64,000 nucleotides of DNA from Paenibacillus xylaniclasticus. Lineage in GTDB: Bacteria; Bacillota; Bacilli; Paenibacillales; Paenibacillaceae. How positions within the stretch are numbered: the stretch's first letter is position 1; every line of letters begins with the position of its first letter. Location of the stretch: positions 32,522 through 96,521 of the forward strand of contig NZ_BIML01000019.1 in the NCBI RefSeq assembly GCF_004001065.1, read 5' to 3'. The notes below the pieces were generated by a model. It saw only the letters and a program-made list of their open reading frames with translations. It had not been told where the DNA came from and ran no database searches. Both the position numbers and the translations under genes were made by a program. Shown one piece after another: positions 26,465 through 35,778 of the stretch.

Positions 26465-26640
26465 AGCCCGGGAGAGAGATCTCCCAGGCTCTTATCCTTC
26501 CGTGTTATGCAATCATCCGTCAGCCTTCAGCAGCCTCCGTCCTGATACGCGCCATCTCTTGGACCAGGCACGATTCCCATCAGAATAACATCATTATCTT
26601 CTGCTGACGGAACCGTCGGAACCCTAGACAGCTTTGTCGT
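26465..26640 (-). ncRNA. Guanidine-I (ykkC) riboswitch with intrinsic terminator
   Basis: Read on the minus strand, the element has the ykkC hallmarks in order: CTGTCTAGGGTTCCG (about 26620-26635), CTGGTCCAAGAGA near the middle, then ACACGGAAGGATAAGAGCC followed by TGGGAGA. The last segment takes part in a terminator hairpin (26465-26490, AGCCTGGGAGA...TCTCCCGGGCT) followed by five T residues and CTT. In known members guanidine binding prevents that terminator. Known targets are guanidine exporters, carboxylases and transporters. Here the next gene on the strand is cbiM, 365 bases downstream, with a repeat element and a second promoter between, so control of cbiM is likely but not proven. Confidence 0.9.
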
Positions 26641-26677
26641 TCTCCATCCATCTTATGCAGCGAGAATTTTATTGATT

Positions 26678-26694
26678 TGTCATAAAACCTAACA
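26678..26694. promoter_or_regulatory. GlnR/TnrA box upstream of the guanidine riboswitch
   Basis: TGTTAGGTTTTATGACA (minus strand) matches TGTNA-N7-TNACA exactly. About 40 bases separate its centre from the expected start of the riboswitch RNA, with TAAGAT as a possible -10, which is close to the position TnrA uses for activation. Confidence 0.7.
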
Positions 26695-26728
26695 TGTAAG
26701 TCTGTATTATTTCATTTTCCTCGATTAT

Positions 26729-26768
26729 AAACATATATGTTTGATTTTATTACATTGAAAATATGTAA
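26729..26768. promoter_or_regulatory. Two unexplained palindromes in the lipoprotein-riboswitch gap
   Basis: AAACATATATGTTT (26729-26742) is a perfect palindrome and TTACAT-N7-ATGTAA (26750-26768) an interrupted one. They may be operators for a regulator I cannot name. The rest of 26695-27083 shows no gene. Confidence 0.45.
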
Positions 26769-27083
26769 ATCCGTTCATATTTGATCAAACAGCACCAGTC
26801 AAAATGAGTGCGACATCGAACGAGCCCAATAAGTTCGTTGAGCAAAAAGAGGGAGAGAGAAATGTTGATGTGAAGTTTTCGGCATAAGCCATCGACAGAT
26901 TGAGCGTATTGAACGAGAAGGAGGAGGGCTCGGACTAGATAGGAAAGGAGATGGATGATTCCCTATATAAACACAAAGTTCATTGACAATAATGGGTTAA
27001 ATTTGTCCGATTTTGTTATATCATTAGATTATACCAGCTAGTTGCAGGCACCATGTCAAAACCAATACTAAAGGGGGCTAATA

Positions 27084-27650
27084 ATGAAGAAGGCAGGCAT
27101 AAGCATGCTACTTTTCATCTCACTCGTCGTAATCGTCTCATGCAGCAGCAAGTCCGACAACGAACCCGCAATGAACCTGCCGGAAGTACAAATTATAGCT
27201 AATGGCACAGAGCTGCAGGTGCAATCGAGGGCTTTATCGGAGTATGATGATTCCAACACCGACCTGTTCAAATCGATGGTCGCCACGGCAGACGCTTCAA
27301 CGATTCCGTACATCGAGCTCGGATCGGCAGTCGAAATTATCCTTCACAATATTACACCTGATTCGTACCGGTTGACGGAATATATCTTGAACAACGACGG
27401 CTCCTTGAAATACGCTCCGTCCCCCGAAGAGGCTCCCCAGGATTCGATGATGATTTCGTTTCAGGAAGGCTCAGGCGCATTCATTCTGAAGCCGCACCCG
27501 ATGGGGCTGCTTAGCTCACAGTCGACCGATTATAATCCAGGCGCAACGATACGCGGCTTCCGGTTCGTGACGAACACGGCAGGACAGATGAAGGAATATG
27601 CATTCGTGCTGAGGAGCGATGCGACAGCGCAAGATCATAGAACAGAATAA
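27084..27650 (+). CDS. Lipoprotein of unknown function
   Basis: 188 residues. The N-terminus has a lipoprotein signal with the lipobox VIVSC at about 16-20, so the mature protein is anchored to the outer face of the membrane. The mature part is acidic and beta-rich, with no family I recognise. GGGGGC precedes the ATG by about eight bases. It is a single plus-strand gene between two minus-strand nitrogen-related operons and ends in a bidirectional terminator. A weak promoter (TTGTCC, GATTAT) may lie near 27008-27036. Confidence 0.85.
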   Translation: MKKAGISMLLFISLVVIVSCSSKSDNEPAMNLPEVQIIANGTELQVQSRALSEYDDSNTDLFKSMVATADASTIPYIELGSAVEIILHNITPDSYRLTEYILNNDGSLKYAPSPEEAPQDSMMISFQEGSGAFILKPHPMGLLSSQSTDYNPGATIRGFRFVTNTAGQMKEYAFVLRSDATAQDHRTE

Positions 27651-27651
27651 G

Positions 27652-27697
27652 GAAAGAAGGCCCCTCCCGGCTTTATGCAGCAGAGGGGCCTTCTTTC
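27652..27697. terminator. Bidirectional terminator between the lipoprotein gene and urtE
   Basis: Perfect 15-bp stem GAAAGAAGGCCCCTC/GAGGGGCCTTCTTTC between convergent genes, with T-rich flanks. Confidence 0.92.
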
Positions 27698-27717
27698 GTT
27701 CAAGCCTTTCTACTCCT

Positions 27718-28413
27718 CTATACCGTTAAATACTTCCGCACCACTTCGTCGTTGAGGCGTTCAAGCTCACCCTCCCAAGCGATGGCGCCTTTGTCGAGAA
27801 TGTAGAAATAATCGCCGACACTTCGGACAAAATCAAGACTTTGCTCAACGAGCAGAATTGCAGTCTTGCCATCCTGCTTGATCGAGCGAATCACGTCCCG
27901 AATGTCGTCAACGATCGAGGGTTGGATGCCTTCGCATGGCTCGTCGAGCAGCAGAAGCTCCGGCTTCGATGCAAGTGCCCGGGCGAATGCAAGCTGCTGC
28001 TGCTGGCCTCCCGACAGATCGCCGCCGCGGCGTTCATACATGGACGGCAGCACCGGAAATTTCTCAATCGCCTCTGGCGGAATGCCAGTTGCCTTCTCCC
28101 GCGATGCCTCCAAGCCAACCAGAATATTCTCATATACGGTTAGCTGACTAAAAATTTCACGCCCCTGCGGCACATACCCGATCCCCTGCTTCGCCCGCTT
28201 CGCCGGCGCCGCCTTCGTCAGATCCGTACCTCCATACGATACGGTTCCTTTACGCGCTTTTAGTACGCCCATGATACTCTTCATCAAGGTTGTTTTGCCG
28301 ACGCCGTTGCGACCAAGCAAACAAACCACCTGCCCCGGCTTCACCTTCAAGGTTACGTTGCGCAGAATGACACTTTCCCCGTAACCTGCTTCAAGCTGTT
28401 GAACGGCTAACAT
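27718..28413 (-). CDS. urtE: Urea ABC transporter ATPase UrtE
   Basis: 231 residues, LivF-like. Walker A GRNGVGKTT, signature LSGGQQQQLAFARAL with the repeated Gln typical of UrtE, Walker B LLLLDEP, then CEGIQPSIV, a UrtE feature. The ATG at 28413 follows AAGGCGGG by six bases; two earlier starts overlap that site. It overlaps urtD by 23 bases. Last gene of urtABCDE. It partners UrtD to drive urea uptake through UrtB and UrtC. Confidence 0.94.
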   Translation of the reverse strand: MLAVQQLEAGYGESVILRNVTLKVKPGQVVCLLGRNGVGKTTLMKSIMGVLKARKGTVSYGGTDLTKAAPAKRAKQGIGYVPQGREIFSQLTVYENILVGLEASREKATGIPPEAIEKFPVLPSMYERRGGDLSGGQQQQLAFARALASKPELLLLDEPCEGIQPSIVDDIRDVIRSIKQDGKTAILLVEQSLDFVRSVGDYFYILDKGAIAWEGELERLNDEVVRKYLTV

Positions 28414-29188
28414 TCGCATCCCGCCTTGTACCAAGATACACTTCCGCAACCCGGTCGTCGCTCTGCACTTCGTCCATCGTGCCCTCCTTCAGCAAGCGCC
28501 CCTCATGCATAACCGTCACCTTGCTTGCGAAGTTGCGGACGAACTCCATGTCATGCTCCACAACGACGACCGTCCGCGATTTTGCAATTTCCTTCAGCAG
28601 CTCGCCCGTCTTATCCGTCTCCTTATCGGTCATACCAGCCACCGGCTCGTCGAGCAGCAGCAGCCCCGGCTCCTGCATGAGCATAATGCCGATCTCCAGC
28701 CATTGCTTCTCGCCATGCGAGAGACCGCCGGCGCGCCAATACGATTTGTCCTGCAGACCGATCAACGACAACTGCATATCCATTCTCTCCCGATCAGCCT
28801 TCGACATGCGGGCGAATAAGGTGGAGAATACTCCTCGGTTTTGTCTCATCGCAATTTCGAGATTTTCAAGCACGGTCAATGTCGGAAAAATAGAAGGTGC
28901 TTGGAATTTTCGTCCAATACCAAGCTCCGCCAACTGATGCTCCTTCTTCCGCGTAATATCAATCGGTTCAGCACCTTCGACGCCATTGTAGACGACTTTA
29001 CCGGACGATGGCTTTGTTTTGCCGCAAATAACATCAAGCATCGTTGTCTTCCCCGCGCCGTTCGGTCCGATCAGAAATCGCAGCTCTCCTCGTTCAAGCG
29101 TCAGTTCCATCCCCTGAATCGCCTTAAATCCGTCGAAAGACACCGTAACGTCTTCACACTGCAGGATTGCGGACGGCTTCTTGATCAT
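28391..29188 (-). CDS. urtD: Urea ABC transporter ATPase UrtD
   Basis: 265 residues, LivG-like. Walker [10 protein letters not shown], signature [15 protein letters not shown], Walker [17 protein letters not shown], all diagnostic of UrtD. The [20 protein letters not shown] segment is the Q-loop region. GGAGGGTGA precedes the ATG. The gene overlaps urtC by 35 bases and urtE by 23. Confidence 0.95.
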   Translation of the reverse strand: MIKKPSAILQCEDVTVSFDGFKAIQGMELTLERGELRFLIGPNGAGKTTMLDVICGKTKPSSGKVVYNGVEGAEPIDITRKKEHQLAELGIGRKFQAPSIFPTLTVLENLEIAMRQNRGVFSTLFARMSKADRERMDMQLSLIGLQDKSYWRAGGLSHGEKQWLEIGIMLMQEPGLLLLDEPVAGMTDKETDKTGELLKEIAKSRTVVVVEHDMEFVRNFASKVTVMHEGRLLKEGTMDEVQSDDRVAEVYLGTRRDANVSRSTA

Positions 29189-30239
29189 GACTCGTCACCC
29201 TCCTCTTGATGAAGTTTAATCGGCCGAATAAGCCAGCTATGCCGTTAGGCAAGAATACGACGACAATGACGAACAACGCCCCCATCACGAACAGCCAAGC
29301 GTCTGGATATTGGGCACTAATTTCACTTTTGCCCCAGTTCATCAATATCGCGCCCAGCACTGCTCCAATCATGGTGCCGCGGCCGCCGATTGCAACCCAC
29401 AGCACCATCTCAATGGAAGGCACAATGCCAAGCATCGACGGCGAAATAATACCGACATGCAGCACGAACAGCATGCCCGCGAGCCCGGCAAGAGCGCCAG
29501 AGATGGCGAATGCCGTCATTTGGTATATCGCTGGATTGTAGCCGATAAATCGCACCCGGTTCTCTCCATCACGAATAGCACGCAGCACTTTGCCGAAACG
29601 ACTTTTCACCAAGAAACGGCACATGACGAAGGCCACGATCAAGAAACCGGCCGTAATCCAATACAACACCTGCTTCGTATCTGGATTAGAGATGGAATAA
29701 CCAGCAATTTTCGAATAGCCTGTGACGCCATTCGTACCGCCCGTATAGGCCTGCTGACCAATCAGCAGCGTCGTCGTAATAATAACGAGTGCCTGCGTTA
29801 GAATTGTAAAGTAAACACCACGAATTCGGTTGCGGAATGTAAAATACCCAAGAAACAGCGCCAGCAGACCAGGAAGGAGAATACCGGCAGCGAAAGCGAA
29901 GCCAAGCGACTCGAACGGCTTCCAGAATACCGGAAGCGCGGTGAGGCCGCTCCACTCCATGAAATCCGGCATACGGCCGCCGCTGGCTTCCAGCTTCAAG
30001 TACATGGCCATCGCGTAACCGCCAAGGCCAAAGAATACGCCGTGCCCGAGGCTGAGTATGCCGGTATACCCCCATATAAGGTCGAGTCCGAGCGCAACGA
30101 TCGCGAATGCCAGAAACTTCGCCAACAGATTCAAGCGAAAATCGCTCAGATAGAGCGGCGCCGCGAATAACGCAGCCGCTGCAGCTGCATAGCCGATCAG
30201 CATCCATACGCGCTTCGGCGTCCATTGATTGCTCTGCAT
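29154..30239 (-). CDS. urtC: Urea ABC transporter permease UrtC
   Basis: 361 residues and about nine or ten helices, LivM family. Conserved elements include [20 protein letters not shown] at about 60-80 and an EAA-like cytoplasmic loop near [19 protein letters not shown]. The ATG at 30239 lies after AAGGGGTGG; an upstream GTG falls inside that site. It forms the membrane channel with UrtB. Confidence 0.95.
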   Translation of the reverse strand: MQSNQWTPKRVWMLIGYAAAAAALFAAPLYLSDFRLNLLAKFLAFAIVALGLDLIWGYTGILSLGHGVFFGLGGYAMAMYLKLEASGGRMPDFMEWSGLTALPVFWKPFESLGFAFAAGILLPGLLALFLGYFTFRNRIRGVYFTILTQALVIITTTLLIGQQAYTGGTNGVTGYSKIAGYSISNPDTKQVLYWITAGFLIVAFVMCRFLVKSRFGKVLRAIRDGENRVRFIGYNPAIYQMTAFAISGALAGLAGMLFVLHVGIISPSMLGIVPSIEMVLWVAIGGRGTMIGAVLGAILMNWGKSEISAQYPDAWLFVMGALFVIVVVFLPNGIAGLFGRLNFIKRRVTSHDQEAVRNPAV

Positions 30240-30299
30240 ATTTCCCACCCCTTAAGTTTCGCAGACTTCAGGCTCTTCTATCGCGCGGCCAACCGATAT

Positions 30300-31205
30300 T
30301 TAATCGAGCGAACGCGTTCGCATTGCGACAAAGCCCTTCGGACGCCATTGCAGAAACGCCACGATACAGATGAATACGAGCACCTTGCCGAGTGATGCAT
30401 TGGTCCAATATTCGAACAACGTGTTCGTCATACCGATACCAAATGCGCCGAACAGCGTTCCAATAAGCTTGCCGACGCCGCCTAGCACAACGACCATGAA
30501 TGCATCGACAATATAATAGGTGCCGAGCGACGGTCCAATCGGCCCCATCAGCGTCAGCGCACAGCCTGCGATCCCAGCAATGCCAGAGCCAATGGCGAAC
30601 GTCATGGCGTCCACCCGCCGGGTTGAAATGCCGAGGCAAGCCGCCATATCGCGGTTCTGCATGACGGCACGCATGTTACGACCTGCATGGCTTCGATAAA
30701 TATACAAGTACATGACCAGCAAGCATACCGCTACAAGTCCGATAATAAACAGCCGCTTATAGGGCAGCACGACGCCTTCCATCACCGTGAGCCCCCCGTC
30801 CAGCCAGGACGGACTCGTCACGCCGACGTTTGGCGCACCGAAGATGGAGCGCGCGAGCTGCTGCAGCGCAAGACCGACGCCCCATGTCGCGAGCAAGCTG
30901 TCGAGCGGCCGCCCGTACAAATGCCGAATGAGCGCCGTTTCAAGCAGTAAGCCGACAACGAATGCAACAGCGAAGCTAACCGGTATCGCCAGAATGAAGT
31001 AGGTGCTGAACATAGAATCCGGGAGTACACTTTTAAAAATATTTTGCGTCACATATGTCGCATATGCGCCAATCATAATAAGCTCGCCATGCGCCATATT
31101 AATCACATTCATGAGTCCGAACGTAATGGCAAGCCCCAGCGCAATAAGCAATAGAATCGAACTGACACTAAGCCCATTAAACAGCTGCATGATATAAACG
31201 GTCAT
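30300..31205 (-). CDS. urtB: Urea ABC transporter permease UrtB
   Basis: 301 residues, eight or so helices, LivH family. [20 protein letters not shown] at about 33-52 is the UrtB signature and [18 protein letters not shown] the cytoplasmic coupling loop. A GAGGTGG site precedes the ATG. It comes after an intrinsic terminator that separates it from urtA, so membrane and ATPase components are expected at lower levels than the binding protein. Confidence 0.95.
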   Translation of the reverse strand: MTVYIMQLFNGLSVSSILLLIALGLAITFGLMNVINMAHGELIMIGAYATYVTQNIFKSVLPDSMFSTYFILAIPVSFAVAFVVGLLLETALIRHLYGRPLDSLLATWGVGLALQQLARSIFGAPNVGVTSPSWLDGGLTVMEGVVLPYKRLFIIGLVAVCLLVMYLYIYRSHAGRNMRAVMQNRDMAACLGISTRRVDAMTFAIGSGIAGIAGCALTLMGPIGPSLGTYYIVDAFMVVVLGGVGKLIGTLFGAFGIGMTNTLFEYWTNASLGKVLVFICIVAFLQWRPKGFVAMRTRSLD

Positions 31206-31240
31206 AAATCCACCTCACAGGTCGATCGATTAGGGAAAAA

Positions 31241-31276
31241 GGGAAGCATTCGAACCAGCTGCAACGAATGCTTCCC
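31241..31276 (-). terminator. Intrinsic attenuator between urtA and urtB
   Basis: Perfect 12-bp stem GGGAAGCATTCG/CGAATGCTTCCC followed on the minus strand by TTTTTCCC. It would favour urtA over the downstream genes. Confidence 0.88.
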
Positions 31277-31309
31277 CTTGAAGTCCGGCTTTGCTTATTC
31301 CAGCTGCTG

Positions 31310-32572
31310 TTAGTTACCCGAGCTCAGCGATGCCGCCCAGCTGAACGACTTCAGATACGGATCTGGCTTCACCGCCTCACCGGAATTCCACAGCTCTTTG
31401 AATTGTCCGCTCGGCTCGACCTCGCCGATCCGGACAGTTTTGTACAAGTGCTGCGTCTCTCCGTCAATCTTCACCTTGCCTTCCGGAGCATCCCACTCCA
31501 GCTCCTTGGCTGCTTCTTTCACCTTATCAACATCGGTGGAGCCGGCCTTCTCGACTGCGGCTGCCCACAGATAGACAGCAGCGTAGCCTGCTTCAATTGG
31601 GTCGGCCGTTACGCGCTCGTCTCCGTATTTCTTCTTATAGTTCTCGACGAACGTCTTGTTCGCCGGCGTATCTGTCGTTTGATAGTAGTTCCATGCGGCC
31701 AGATGTCCTGCCAGTACATCTGCGCCGATGCCGCGGATTTCTTCCTCAGCAACCGATACAGACAACGTCGTCAAGTCTGCAGCAGTAATTCCCGCATCCT
31801 TCAATTGCTTGAAGAACGCAACGTTGCTGTCGCCATTGAGCGTATTGAAGACCACGTCCGGCTTCGCTTCTTTAATCTTCGTAATAATCGTACTGTAGTC
31901 GGTATGACCAAGCGGCGTATACTCTTCACCTACCAGCTCGCCGCCTTCTGCTTTAAGCTGTTCTTTAATGATTTTGTTAGCGGTGCGCGGGAATACGTAG
32001 TCGGAGCCGAGCAGGTAGAACTTCTTGCCGCGGTTCTCCAGCAGCCACGACACAGCCGGTACGATCTGTTGGTTCGTCGTTGCGCCCGTATAGAAAATGT
32101 TCGGCGATTGCTCCAGACCTTCATATTGCACAGGGTACCAGAGAAGCCCATTCAGTTCCTCGAATACTGGCAGCATCGCCTTGCGGCTTGCCGACGTCCA
32201 GCCGCCGAATACCGTCGCCACTTTATCTTCGGACAACAGCTTGCGCGCCTTCTCTGCAAATGTCGGCCAGTCAGATGCACCATCCTCCACAACCGGCACC
32301 AGCTTTTTGCCAAGCACGCCGCCATTAGCGTTAATTTCGTCGATAGCCATCATTTCCGAATCTCTTACGGACACTTCGCTGATCGACATTGTGCCGCTGA
32401 GCGAGTGAAGAATACCAACCTTGATCGTATCGCTGCCCGCCGCAGTCTCGCCGCCGCTTGTGCTTGTAGACGATGCTGGCTCATCCTTATCGCCGCAAGC
32501 GGTAAGCCCAAGGCACAATGCAAGCATCAACACGACCGAGTAATGAATTGCAGATCTCTTTCTTCTCTTCAT
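31310..32572 (-). CDS. urtA: Urea ABC transporter substrate-binding lipoprotein UrtA
   Basis: 420 residues. ATG at 32572 lies eight bases after GGGGAG; a GTG three codons earlier overlaps that site. Lipoprotein signal with lipobox LTAC at about 21-24. The mature protein shows UrtA family features: [36 protein letters not shown] and the C-terminal [18 protein letters not shown]. It binds urea (or short amides) outside the membrane. Transcription is from a near-perfect SigA promoter that overlaps a GlnR/TnrA box, with a second box upstream. Confidence 0.95.
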   Translation of the reverse strand: MKRRKRSAIHYSVVLMLALCLGLTACGDKDEPASSTSTSGGETAAGSDTIKVGILHSLSGTMSISEVSVRDSEMMAIDEINANGGVLGKKLVPVVEDGASDWPTFAEKARKLLSEDKVATVFGGWTSASRKAMLPVFEELNGLLWYPVQYEGLEQSPNIFYTGATTNQQIVPAVSWLLENRGKKFYLLGSDYVFPRTANKIIKEQLKAEGGELVGEEYTPLGHTDYSTIITKIKEAKPDVVFNTLNGDSNVAFFKQLKDAGITAADLTTLSVSVAEEEIRGIGADVLAGHLAAWNYYQTTDTPANKTFVENYKKKYGDERVTADPIEAGYAAVYLWAAAVEKAGSTDVDKVKEAAKELEWDAPEGKVKIDGETQHLYKTVRIGEVEPSGQFKELWNSGEAVKPDPYLKSFSWAASLSSGN

Positions 32573-32644
32573 TTCTCTCACTCCCCAATAGCACTCAAAT
32601 TCCGAACGATAGACGGCTAATCCGTTCCATCATTCGTGATTCTC

Positions 32645-32673
32645 ATTATAATTGGGCAAATATTACATGTCAA
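32645..32673 (-). promoter_or_regulatory. Consensus SigA promoter of the urt operon
   Basis: Minus strand TTGACA (32668-32673), 17-bp spacer, TATAAT (32645-32650), a full consensus match. A promoter this strong implies control by repression. Confidence 0.88.
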
Positions 32674-32684
32674 CATATATAACA
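32668..32684. promoter_or_regulatory. GlnR/TnrA box overlapping the urt -35
   Basis: TGTTATATATGTTGACA (minus strand) matches TGTNA-N7-TNACA exactly and shares the -35 hexamer, so binding would block RNA polymerase. Confidence 0.75.
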
Positions 32685-32741
32685 TAGGTTATTTTGTTAC
32701 CTCCCTATTCTGTATGTAATCAGCGGTTTTATTTTAAACTA

Positions 32742-32758
32742 TGTCAAATTACCTAACA
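32742..32758. promoter_or_regulatory. Upstream GlnR/TnrA box of the urt operon
   Basis: TGTTAGGTAATTTGACA (minus strand) matches the box exactly, 74 bases upstream of the first, which is seven turns of the helix. It could support co-operative binding or activation. Confidence 0.75.
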
Positions 32759-32900
32759 TTATTACCTTAAAGTTTAGTCGTTTTGGAGATCATTTTCGAA
32801 TAATAGACTCAAAACCCAAACAAACCTTACATCATTCGCCAAAATTCGGATGTTCCCAACCCCGACAGCTGCACCAAAAAATTTATTTCCTCTAAATTTC

Positions 32901-32929
32901 TTGCCGAAATACTGGACATTAAAGATAAT
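32901..32929 (+). promoter_or_regulatory. SigA promoter of the diguanylate cyclase gene
   Basis: TTGCCG (32901-32906), 17-bp spacer, GATAAT (32924-32929), about 60 bases before the start. Confidence 0.65.
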
Positions 32930-32987
32930 CATGGTAGTATTAGGATGATAGTCTAGTACTTATTAACCACTAATTAAGGTGAGACTT

Positions 32988-34529
32988 ATGATGCGACTCC
33001 GTATGCCGAGACTAGGTCTTCGGCACAGGTTCGTTATTGCTGTAACGCTTAGCATGCTTGTCCCCACCTCTTTGGTCAGTCTGCTCGCCTATCATCTTAT
33101 CAATTATCAAGCTGAGCAATTCGTCAATGAGCGCGTCCACAACAGCCTTTATTCCATTAACCAACAGATTAATCATTTGCTTAGCTCGGCATATGAAGAT
33201 TCGGAATGGCTGTCTCAGTATCTATTTAACAGCCTTACGAACGAGGCTTTGTTAATGGACCGGGACAGCACGCAGGAATGGCTTCAACTTTTCCTGTCAA
33301 AGCATGATCAATACAACTACATCCTCGTTAAGAACGGACGGTCTCCTGAGCTCGTTGCACAGCGTTATTCTCACTCCATCCCGGATCTTGATCTGTCTTC
33401 ACCGGCCGATGAAAGCCTTCAAAGCCGACAGCCTGTTGCGATACCCCCGTACCAGAATGCTAATGAGCAGCTGGAGACGACGATTACAGCTGTTATGCCA
33501 GACGGGGAGAGAACGATCCATATCGGTGTCTCGTTGGATAGTATTGCACAGCGTCTTATTACCGAGTCCAACACATTAGGCGTTCGCTTTATCCTGAGCG
33601 ATAGCAGCCGTCGTATAATATCGGACTCATCTCGAGCCGAATTCGGTACACCTCTTCATGACAACGTTTACACAGCTGTGTACGATGCCTCTGACGAGGG
33701 AGCATACACTCTATCAGGAACAGGCCGTACAGCCGCTGAACTGTACTACAGAACGATTACAGCAACCGGATGGAAGCTTGTCGCTGAAGCTCCCCTCTCC
33801 ATAGCACAATCGGCAGCAGCCCCTATGCTGCGCTCCATCGCATTCGTTATTGTGCTGACCATGCTGATCGGTATCTTCTTAGCGGCGCTGCTTGTCACTC
33901 GTGCGCTTCGACCGATCCGCAACTATCGAGAGGCATTCATTCGCATATCTGAGGGTGATCTCTCAGCCAAGATGCCGCAGTCATCACGCGATGAGTGGGG
34001 ACGACTTGGCAGCTCGTTCAACCGCATGCTGAAATCGCTTCAAGGCTATGCTTTCTCTGATCCTCTAACTGGATTACCAGACCGGCGGCGTATGATATAT
34101 TTAATTGAACGCCAATTAAAAAGCGAGGGAGATGCCCCGTTCGCGATTTGGTTTATCGATGTAGACAATTTCAAACAAATGAATGACTCGCAAGGCCACG
34201 CATACGGAGATGAAGTGGTTCGTCAAATTGCGAAAGAGCTGCAAAAGCTCATGCCGCCGCCCAATATCGTCTCCCGCTTCGGCGGTGATGAATTCGTCAT
34301 CCTAATGCCTGAGGCGAATGATCTATCACTCCGGGCCAATACAACGAAGCTGCAAGAGAAATTCGAGCGCGGTATCCTCATCCACGGCGAGCTGCTGCAC
34401 GTACAGTTAAGCGTCGGCGTCGCCATCTATCCGAAGGACGGCGAGACGCTCGAACAGCTTGTCGGCAGCGCCGACCATGCCATGTATCGCGCCAAGCGGA
34501 AAGGCAAGAACAATATTCAGTTCCACTAA
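32988..34529 (+). CDS. Membrane sensor diguanylate cyclase (Cache-HAMP-GGDEF)
   Basis: 513 residues from the ATG-ATG pair after AAGGTGAG. A membrane helix at about 15-38 and another near 275-298 flank an extracellular domain of about 235 residues that resembles a Cache sensor. A HAMP segment (~300-345) leads to a GGDEF domain (~350-510) with DPLTGLPDRR, WFIDVDNFKQMND and RFGGDEF. The active-site residues are intact, so it should make c-di-GMP. The inhibitory RxxD motif is missing (PPPN at that place), so product inhibition is probably lost. Divergent from urtA; the sensed ligand is unknown. Confidence 0.93.
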   Translation: MMRLRMPRLGLRHRFVIAVTLSMLVPTSLVSLLAYHLINYQAEQFVNERVHNSLYSINQQINHLLSSAYEDSEWLSQYLFNSLTNEALLMDRDSTQEWLQLFLSKHDQYNYILVKNGRSPELVAQRYSHSIPDLDLSSPADESLQSRQPVAIPPYQNANEQLETTITAVMPDGERTIHIGVSLDSIAQRLITESNTLGVRFILSDSSRRIISDSSRAEFGTPLHDNVYTAVYDASDEGAYTLSGTGRTAAELYYRTITATGWKLVAEAPLSIAQSAAAPMLRSIAFVIVLTMLIGIFLAALLVTRALRPIRNYREAFIRISEGDLSAKMPQSSRDEWGRLGSSFNRMLKSLQGYAFSDPLTGLPDRRRMIYLIERQLKSEGDAPFAIWFIDVDNFKQMNDSQGHAYGDEVVRQIAKELQKLMPPPNIVSRFGGDEFVILMPEANDLSLRANTTKLQEKFERGILIHGELLHVQLSVGVAIYPKDGETLEQLVGSADHAMYRAKRKGKNNIQFH

Positions 34530-34564
34530 CGGGACTACGTCGGTTAACCCTATAAACAACAAAC

Positions 34565-34603
34565 AAGGCACCCCTTTCGCATAAGCGATTCATGGGGTGC
34601 CTT
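34565..34603. terminator. Bidirectional terminator
   Basis: AAGGCACCCC/GGGGTGCCTT, 10-bp stem, between the convergent diguanylate cyclase and PrsA-like genes. Confidence 0.85.
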
Positions 34604-34617
34604 TGCATTACATTTTA

Positions 34618-35715
34618 TTATTTGCTCGACTCAGCAGCGTTATCCTTAGCGGCTTCGTCAGTGGCCGCATCGTCTTTAGCCTCATCACTGGAAACAGCAT
34701 CTTCCGCTGCCGTACCTTCTTCTGTCGCCGACTCTTCCGCCTTCGGCAGATTAATACTCTCGATAATTGAAGACATCTCATTCGTCATGAACTCACTCAT
34801 CTTCGTATTAATCGCGCCGTTCTTCACTTGTAACCTCGTATCCTCTGAAATTTCTTCATACTGCATATCATCACGCTTCTCGACCTTCATAACGTGATAA
34901 CCGTATTCGCTCAATACCGGTTCACCAACCTGGCCAACCGGCTGCGTTAGAGCCGCTTGCTTGAACGCTTCCACCCATTGGTTCGGGTTCACATTCTCGT
35001 ACAAGCCGCCATTGTCCTTTGAACCGTCGTCCTCAGAGTACTGCTTCGCAAGCTCCGTCCAGTCGCCGCCTGCATCAAGCTTCGCCTTCACTTCTTGTGC
35101 GATCTTAAGCGCTTCTTCTTCCTTACGCTTTTCTTCGCCAGTCATCGGATCAACCGTACCGATCAGAATATGGCGCACACTAACCAGATTGTAGCTCGGT
35201 TTATTGTTGTCGTACTCTAGCTTCATTTCTTCATCTGATGTATTACGCTCCCAATACTTGCGAATCGTCACGATCATTTGATAGAAGCCCTTTACATCCT
35301 CTGTCTTCAGGTCAGCCTCTTCCACTGCCTTCTTCAGATTCTCGTCCTTCAACGCTAAGTCATACTGATCCATGAACAGGTCCATATCGGTTTCTGCCTG
35401 CTTCTTATCTTCCTCATTTGCCCGGTCGTAAAGCACCTTATATCCAACGTATTCCCTCAGATACTGTTCTTTGGCCTTCGGGATGCTCATGTACATCGTA
35501 AACGACGGATCGAACATAGAGTAAAACGTTGTATATTTCTTGAATTCCCCTTCGGTTACTTGCCCGCCTTTATACGTAGCAATGACCGTGTCGCTTCCCG
35601 CTCCGGAAGACGAATCTTTCTTGCCGCAAGCCGCAAGCGCAGACAGGATAAGAAGCAAGGCCGCTGCAAGGAGAAAACTGCGACGCCATGCGGAAACACG
35701 AGTAGTCTGGATCAT
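34618..35715 (-). CDS. PrsA/SurA-like peptidyl-prolyl isomerase lipoprotein (copy 1)
   Basis: 365 residues. Lipobox LAAC at about 27-30. An N-terminal SurA-like helical domain (~45-175) is followed by a parvulin rotamase domain (~178-285) with VRHILIG, DGSKDNGGLYE and EYGYHVMKVEKR. The C-terminal tail (~320-365) is Ala/Glu/Asp rich and probably disordered. It helps secreted proteins fold at the outer face of the membrane. AAAGGGGA precedes the ATG. A paralogue lies 370 bases upstream but each has its own promoter or terminator. Confidence 0.92.
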   Translation of the reverse strand: MIQTTRVSAWRRSFLLAAALLLILSALAACGKKDSSSGAGSDTVIATYKGGQVTEGEFKKYTTFYSMFDPSFTMYMSIPKAKEQYLREYVGYKVLYDRANEEDKKQAETDMDLFMDQYDLALKDENLKKAVEEADLKTEDVKGFYQMIVTIRKYWERNTSDEEMKLEYDNNKPSYNLVSVRHILIGTVDPMTGEEKRKEEEALKIAQEVKAKLDAGGDWTELAKQYSEDDGSKDNGGLYENVNPNQWVEAFKQAALTQPVGQVGEPVLSEYGYHVMKVEKRDDMQYEEISEDTRLQVKNGAINTKMSEFMTNEMSSIIESINLPKAEESATEEGTAAEDAVSSDEAKDDAATDEAAKDNAAESSK

Positions 35716-35749
35716 CTATGAATCCCCTTTCAAAATGTAAACTTCTTGT

Positions 35750-35778
35750 ATTGTAACAGATTACTAGAGGGTTGGCTA
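35750..35778 (-). promoter_or_regulatory. Probable SigA promoter of the first prsA-like gene
   Basis: Minus strand TAGCCA (35773-35778), 17-bp spacer, TACAAT (35750-35755). The remaining part of the 35716-36085 gap has no gene; an open stretch reading NEVQGKPYPEREEDWMKKYSE lacks a start codon. Confidence 0.5.

Noticed and set aside
26951..27030. Tiny frames after AAAGGAG upstream of the lipoprotein gene
   Set aside because: Spacing to the ATG is too short and the peptides are only 11-24 residues with no support.
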